From the NCBI GenBank assembly GCA_036667875.1, contig JAVWTD010000043.1:1-8992 (forward strand): DNA of 8,992 nt, read 5' to 3'. Below the pieces are notes generated by a model. That model saw nothing but the letters and a program-made list of their open reading frames with translations. It did not search any database and had not been told where the DNA came from. Both the position numbers and the translations under genes were made by a program. Positions within the stretch are counted from its first letter, which is position 1. Each line of letters starts with the position of its first letter. Positions 5,490 to 8,992 of the stretch are shown in pieces. This DNA comes from CAJGDV01 sp036667875. Lineage in GTDB: Bacteria; Bacillota_I; Bacilli_A; RF39; UBA660.

Positions 5490-8426
5490 ATGTATTTAAA
5501 AGAAATAAGAGCTCATGGATTTAAATCCTTTGCAGATAAAATAGTAATTAATTTTGAGAATGATATAACTGGAATAGTAGGACCAAATGGGTCTGGTAAG
5601 AGTAATGTTGTAGACGCTGTTAGATGGGTACTAGGAGAACAATCAGTAAAATCCTTAAGAGGAACTGATAACATGACTGATGTCATTTTTTCAGGGTCTA
5701 AATCAAGAAATCCAGTAAACGTTGCTAGTGTTACTTTAGTATTTGATAATAGTGATCACTATCTTAATGTATCCTACAATGAAGTCACTATAAAAAGAAG
5801 AGTTTATAGAGATGGAACAAACGAATATTATCTAAACAACGAAAGATGTAGACTTAAAGACATAGTAGAAATAATGATGGATACAGGAATAGCAAAAGAA
5901 AGTTTTAATATCATATCTCAAGGAAAAATAGAAGAAATATTATCTAATAAACCTACTGACAGAAGAGTAATCTTTGAAGAAGCAGCAGGCGTTTTAAAGT
6001 ATAAAAAAAGAAAAGAAGAAGCCCTAAGAAAACTAGACAGAACAAACGACAATATGACTAGAGTAGAAGATATAATTACAGAATTAGAAATTCAAGTAAA
6101 CCCCTTAAAAGAACAAAAAGAAAAAGCCCAAGAATACCTAATGTTAAAAAAAGAACTAGAATCACTAGAAGTATCATTAATAGCAAATGATATAAGAGTA
6201 GACTCAAATATATATAAACAAAAAAAAGAAGAAATAGAAACAATAAAAAGAGAACTCTTAGACTTATCCACTAAAAATAATAAAGATGACGCTAATTTAG
6301 AAAAACTAAAACATAAAATTAGTGAATACCAAGAAAAAATAAGTTCTAAAAACAAAGTTTTACTAGAAACAACAGAAAAAGTAGAAAAGATTAATAGTAG
6401 AAAAAATATAATTTTAGAAAGACAAAAATATAAAGTAGAAGACACAAAACTTCACCAATCACTAGTAGATTTAAAAGAAAAAGAACTAACGATTGAAAAT
6501 GAACTCATTTCAAATGATAATGAAATAACTTTAAAAAACATTGAAATAACAGAATTTAATACAAAATATAAAATTTCATATTCTAAAATAACTAATTTAA
6601 AGCAAGAAAGAAACAGATATGAAATAAGCCTAAGTAATTTATTTAGAAGAGAAAATAATTTGAAAAGCAAAATTGATATTCTAAAAAATAATATAGAAAA
6701 TAATGGAATATTACCATACGCTACAAAATCAATATTAAATAATCCTAAATTAAGAGGAATTAAAAATGTAATTGGAAACATAATTGAAGTTGAAGATGTC
6801 TATAGTACAGCCATATCTGTAGCACTAGGAAATAATACTAACAATATAATAGTTACTGATGAATCATCTGCAAAAGATGCTATAAACTACTTAAAATCAA
6901 ATAATTTAGGAAGAGCAACATTTTTTCCATTAAATATAATTAAAGGAAGAAAAATAGAATTAACGAATGAAAAAAACTTAAATGGTTTTATTGGAATCGC
7001 ATCTAACCTTGTAAAATATGATCCGATTTATAAAGAAATTATTGAAAATCAATTAGGTAATATAATTGTAGCAGAAGACATAAATAGTGCAAACTTTATA
7101 AGTAATAAGACTAACTATCGCTATAGAGTAGTTACCCTTGATGGTCAAATTCTTCATGTTGGAGGATCTCTTACTGGAGGGACATCTGCAAATATTAAAA
7201 ATACAATTTCATTAAAATATGAATTAGATAATTTAATAGAAGAACAAAAAAACATCTTAAAAGAAACAAAAAAAATAGAAGATGAAATAAATATAATTGA
7301 CTCTTATATTGCAAAAGAAGATGATATAATATACCTCATTAATAAAGATAGAATGCTACTACTAGAGAACATAAAAAATAAAGAAGCATTAGCAAAAAAC
7401 TTATCTAATAATATAGAATATATAACTAGTGAAATAAAAAGCATTAATAATATGATGAATAATAATTTATCAAATGAAGAGAATCAAATATTAAAAGAAT
7501 ATTATGAAGAAGTATCAAAAAAAGAATTAGTTTTATTAGATTTACAAAAACTAACCAATGATATAGAAACAGCAAGAGATGAATTAGAAACTTTTGAACA
7601 TACCCAAAAATCAGAAAACACAATAATTAATGCAAAAAACAAAGAATTAAATAACCTAGAAGTAGATGTTAATAGATTAGACGTTAAACTAGATAATTTA
7701 TTAAACACATTAAATGAAACATATAATATAACTTTTGAAAAAGCAATAAGCGAATTTATTTTAGATATAGATATTTCTAGTGCTAGAACAAAAGTATTAA
7801 GTTTAAAAAGAAAATTAAAAGAAATAGGAATGGTAAATATAAATGCCATTGAAGAATACGATAGAGTAAGTACTCGCTATCAATTTTTAATAGGACAAAA
7901 AGAAGATTTAAAAAAAGCAGAAGATACCTTACTTGAAATTATTAGAGAAATGGATTCAGTTATGGAAGATGAATTTATAAAAACATTTGAAATAATCAAA
8001 AAGAACTTTAGTGAAACCTTTGTAGAACTATTTAAAGGCGGAAAAGCAGAACTTAAACTAACTGACCCTAACAATATATTAGAAACAGGAATAGAAATAA
8101 TAGCATCACCACCAGGAAAAAAATTGACCACAATACAATTGTTATCCGGAGGAGAAAAAACATTCACAGCCATTAGTTTACTTTTTGCCATACTTAAATC
8201 AAGACCAGTTCCATTTTGTATCTTAGACGAAGTAGAAGCTGCTTTAGATGACTCCAATGTTAATTCATTCGGAGAATACTTAAACAAATTAAAAGAAAAA
8301 ACACAATTTATTCTAATCACACATAAAAAGAAAACAATGGAATTCGTTAACTCATTATATGGGATAACTATGCAAGAATCCGGCGTTTCAAAACTAGTTA
8401 GTGTTAAACTAGAAGAAGTAAAATAA
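5490..8426 (+). CDS. smc: Chromosome segregation/condensation ATPase SMC
   Basis: SMC is the long coiled-coil ATPase that, as a dimer with ScpA and ScpB, loads on and organises the chromosome. The 978-aa product is complete. It has an N-terminal head with MYLKEIRAHGFKSFADK, Walker A GPNGSGKS (31-38) and the Q-loop (Gln144 in SQGKIEEIL). A first coiled coil runs from about 165 to 404. The hinge domain (about 405-570) ends with GGSLTGG near 558, and a second coiled coil follows from about 575. The C-terminal head opens with IGMVNINAIEEY (near 780) and carries the signature LLSGGEKT (Ser886) and Walker B/D-loop ILDEVEAALDD (Asp913, catalytic Glu914). B. subtilis SMC has 1186 residues; here head and hinge are normal and the arms account for the missing length. 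It is transcribed alone; neither rnc nor ftsY, frequent neighbours in Firmicutes, is adjacent. ScpA/ScpB are not in the window. Confidence 0.97.
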   Translation: MYLKEIRAHGFKSFADKIVINFENDITGIVGPNGSGKSNVVDAVRWVLGEQSVKSLRGTDNMTDVIFSGSKSRNPVNVASVTLVFDNSDHYLNVSYNEVTIKRRVYRDGTNEYYLNNERCRLKDIVEIMMDTGIAKESFNIISQGKIEEILSNKPTDRRVIFEEAAGVLKYKKRKEEALRKLDRTNDNMTRVEDIITELEIQVNPLKEQKEKAQEYLMLKKELESLEVSLIANDIRVDSNIYKQKKEEIETIKRELLDLSTKNNKDDANLEKLKHKISEYQEKISSKNKVLLETTEKVEKINSRKNIILERQKYKVEDTKLHQSLVDLKEKELTIENELISNDNEITLKNIEITEFNTKYKISYSKITNLKQERNRYEISLSNLFRRENNLKSKIDILKNNIENNGILPYATKSILNNPKLRGIKNVIGNIIEVEDVYSTAISVALGNNTNNIIVTDESSAKDAINYLKSNNLGRATFFPLNIIKGRKIELTNEKNLNGFIGIASNLVKYDPIYKEIIENQLGNIIVAEDINSANFISNKTNYRYRVVTLDGQILHVGGSLTGGTSANIKNTISLKYELDNLIEEQKNILKETKKIEDEINIIDSYIAKEDDIIYLINKDRMLLLENIKNKEALAKNLSNNIEYITSEIKSINNMMNNNLSNEENQILKEYYEEVSKKELVLLDLQKLTNDIETARDELETFEHTQKSENTIINAKNKELNNLEVDVNRLDVKLDNLLNTLNETYNITFEKAISEFILDIDISSARTKVLSLKRKLKEIGMVNINAIEEYDRVSTRYQFLIGQKEDLKKAEDTLLEIIREMDSVMEDEFIKTFEIIKKNFSETFVELFKGGKAELKLTDPNNILETGIEIIASPPGKKLTTIQLLSGGEKTFTAISLLFAILKSRPVPFCILDEVEAALDDSNVNSFGEYLNKLKEKTQFILITHKKKTMEFVNSLYGITMQESGVSKLVSVKLEEVK

Positions 8427-8432
8427 GGAAAA

Positions 8433-8460
8433 GAAAAAGAAACAAATTTGTTTCTTTTTT
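8433..8460. terminator. Bidirectional terminator between smc and the convergent membrane-protein gene
   Basis: A near-perfect palindrome centred at 8446/8447 gives a stem of up to 13-14 bp (apex CAAATTTG), with a T run on the right for smc and an A run on the left that serves as the T run for the opposite strand. The stop codon of the reverse gene begins inside its right edge. Confidence 0.85.
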
Positions 8461-8890
8461 ATTCAATAAAATTAATTACACTAGCTATTAGAAATATCAA
8501 GGAAATTCCTAATAACGGCCAAGCTACACATAAGGATGAAATAATAAAAACAAAAAATGATTCAAACCCAGTATAATTAATTATAAAAGAAAAACCAGTA
8601 AAGATAGAAATAATTCCACCAATTAAAATAGCAATCACTGGAAATAAACCGGTAACTAAAATAATTTTTCCATTTTTCTTTGACCTATCTTCAATCAACC
8701 CTAAGAATATTAATATTAAACCAATTACATGTATAATATTAAAGTTTTCTTTAATAAAATTTGAAAGCATAAAAATATTTAAAAAAATATTAGAAAAATT
8801 TTTTGTCTCTTCAAAAACTTTAATTAACTCAAACACGAATGGTAAAAATCCTAAAAAAAGAAACAAATATTTTTTAAAATTATCCTTCAT
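8459..8890 (-). CDS. Small multi-spanning membrane protein of unknown function
   Basis: This 143-aa protein is not recognised. It has about four hydrophobic helices: residues 8-27, 52-67, 75-100 and 111-140, the last long enough to be two. They are separated by a charged stretch (about 21-50, rich in Glu, Lys and Asn) and a basic loop EDRSKKNGK (67-75). There is no motif for an enzyme or transporter family, so only an integral membrane location can be stated. The start at 8890 is chosen because a full GGAGGA site (8896-8901, reverse strand) lies 5 nt upstream. An in-frame TTG at 8923 would extend it, but that overlaps the promoter -10 and is rejected. The gene converges on smc and shares its terminator. 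Confidence 0.75.
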   Translation of the reverse strand: MKDNFKKYLFLFLGFLPFVFELIKVFEETKNFSNIFLNIFMLSNFIKENFNIIHVIGLILIFLGLIEDRSKKNGKIILVTGLFPVIAILIGGIISIFTGFSFIINYTGFESFFVFIISSLCVAWPLLGISLIFLIASVINFIE

Positions 8891-8911
8891 TTTAATCCTC
8901 CTATTTATTAA

Positions 8912-8920
8912 ATTATAACA
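8912..8920 (-). promoter_or_regulatory. Extended -10 promoter of the membrane-protein gene
   Basis: Read on the reverse strand this is TGTTATAAT, a perfect extended -10. The hexamer 17 bp upstream (TTTCGA, 8940-8935) is weak. The leader would be about 15 nt and contains the GGAGGA site. Confidence 0.65.
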
Positions 8921-8956
8921 CAAAAAGAGATTTTTCGAAAAAAATTAAAAAATATA

Positions 8957-8985
8957 TTGCAATATAAATAATAATATGATATATT
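8957..8985 (+). promoter_or_regulatory. Rightward promoter for a gene beyond the window, with overlapping palindrome
   Basis: TTGCAA (8957-8962), a 17-bp spacer and TATATT (8980-8985) preceded by TGA form a good extended promoter. A perfect 14-nt palindrome, TATATTGCAATATA (8953-8966), covers the -35 and could be a regulator site. The AAAGGG at the window end may begin the next ribosome binding site. Confidence 0.5.
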
Positions 8986-8992
8986 TAAAGGG

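Noticed and set aside
8891..8923. TTG start extending the reverse membrane protein
   Set aside because: It overlaps the predicted -10 and would ignore the strong GGAGGA site before 8890.

Overview
The window is very AT-rich. All nine coding regions end in TAA, all eight recognisable tryptophans are TGG, and the ribosome binding sites are AGGTGA or GGAGG type. Together this suggests a low-GC Firmicute (Bacilli), plausibly one of the small-genome, host-associated lineages near Erysipelotrichales/RF39. It does not fit a Mycoplasma with the UGA=Trp code. The taxonomic placement is inference from composition and gene types.

Layout. (1) 1-286: the C-terminal part of an ABC transporter ATPase, closed by a hairpin terminator. 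(2) 289-2298: a probable two-gene transcript encoding a type IV prepilin-like protein fused to BspA-type leucine-rich repeats, followed by a TtcA-family PP-loop tRNA thiolation enzyme. (3) 2335-2533: a probable stand-alone structured RNA of about 180 nt with its own promoter, a 9-bp closing helix and a run of nine T. Two internal pseudoknots look possible. It is the feature most worth following up. (4) 2520-3815: tcdA, for a tRNA t6A-modifying enzyme, overlapping a 173-aa gene of unknown function and ending in a strong terminator. (5) 3816-4046: no gene, but a short direct/inverted repeat cluster. (6) 4047-5326: a two-gene unit for exported proteins of unknown function (one secreted, one membrane-anchored), ending in a 26-bp tandem duplication and a terminator. 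(7) 5438-8460: smc, the chromosome condensation ATPase, complete but with short coiled-coil arms. (8) 8459-8920: a convergent gene for a small membrane protein, sharing a bidirectional terminator with smc. (9) 8953-8992: a good rightward promoter with an overlapping palindrome, reading out of the window.

How the parts relate. TtcA-like and TcdA proteins both act on the tRNA anticodon loop, and the RNA gene lies between them. smc stands alone as a chromosome maintenance gene. The prepilin-LRR protein, the exported pair and the small membrane protein are envelope or surface functions that look accessory. Seven predicted promoters share an extended -10 motif (TGnTATAAT-like) and mostly lack a good -35. 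This gives a coherent transcript map with a terminator after most units.
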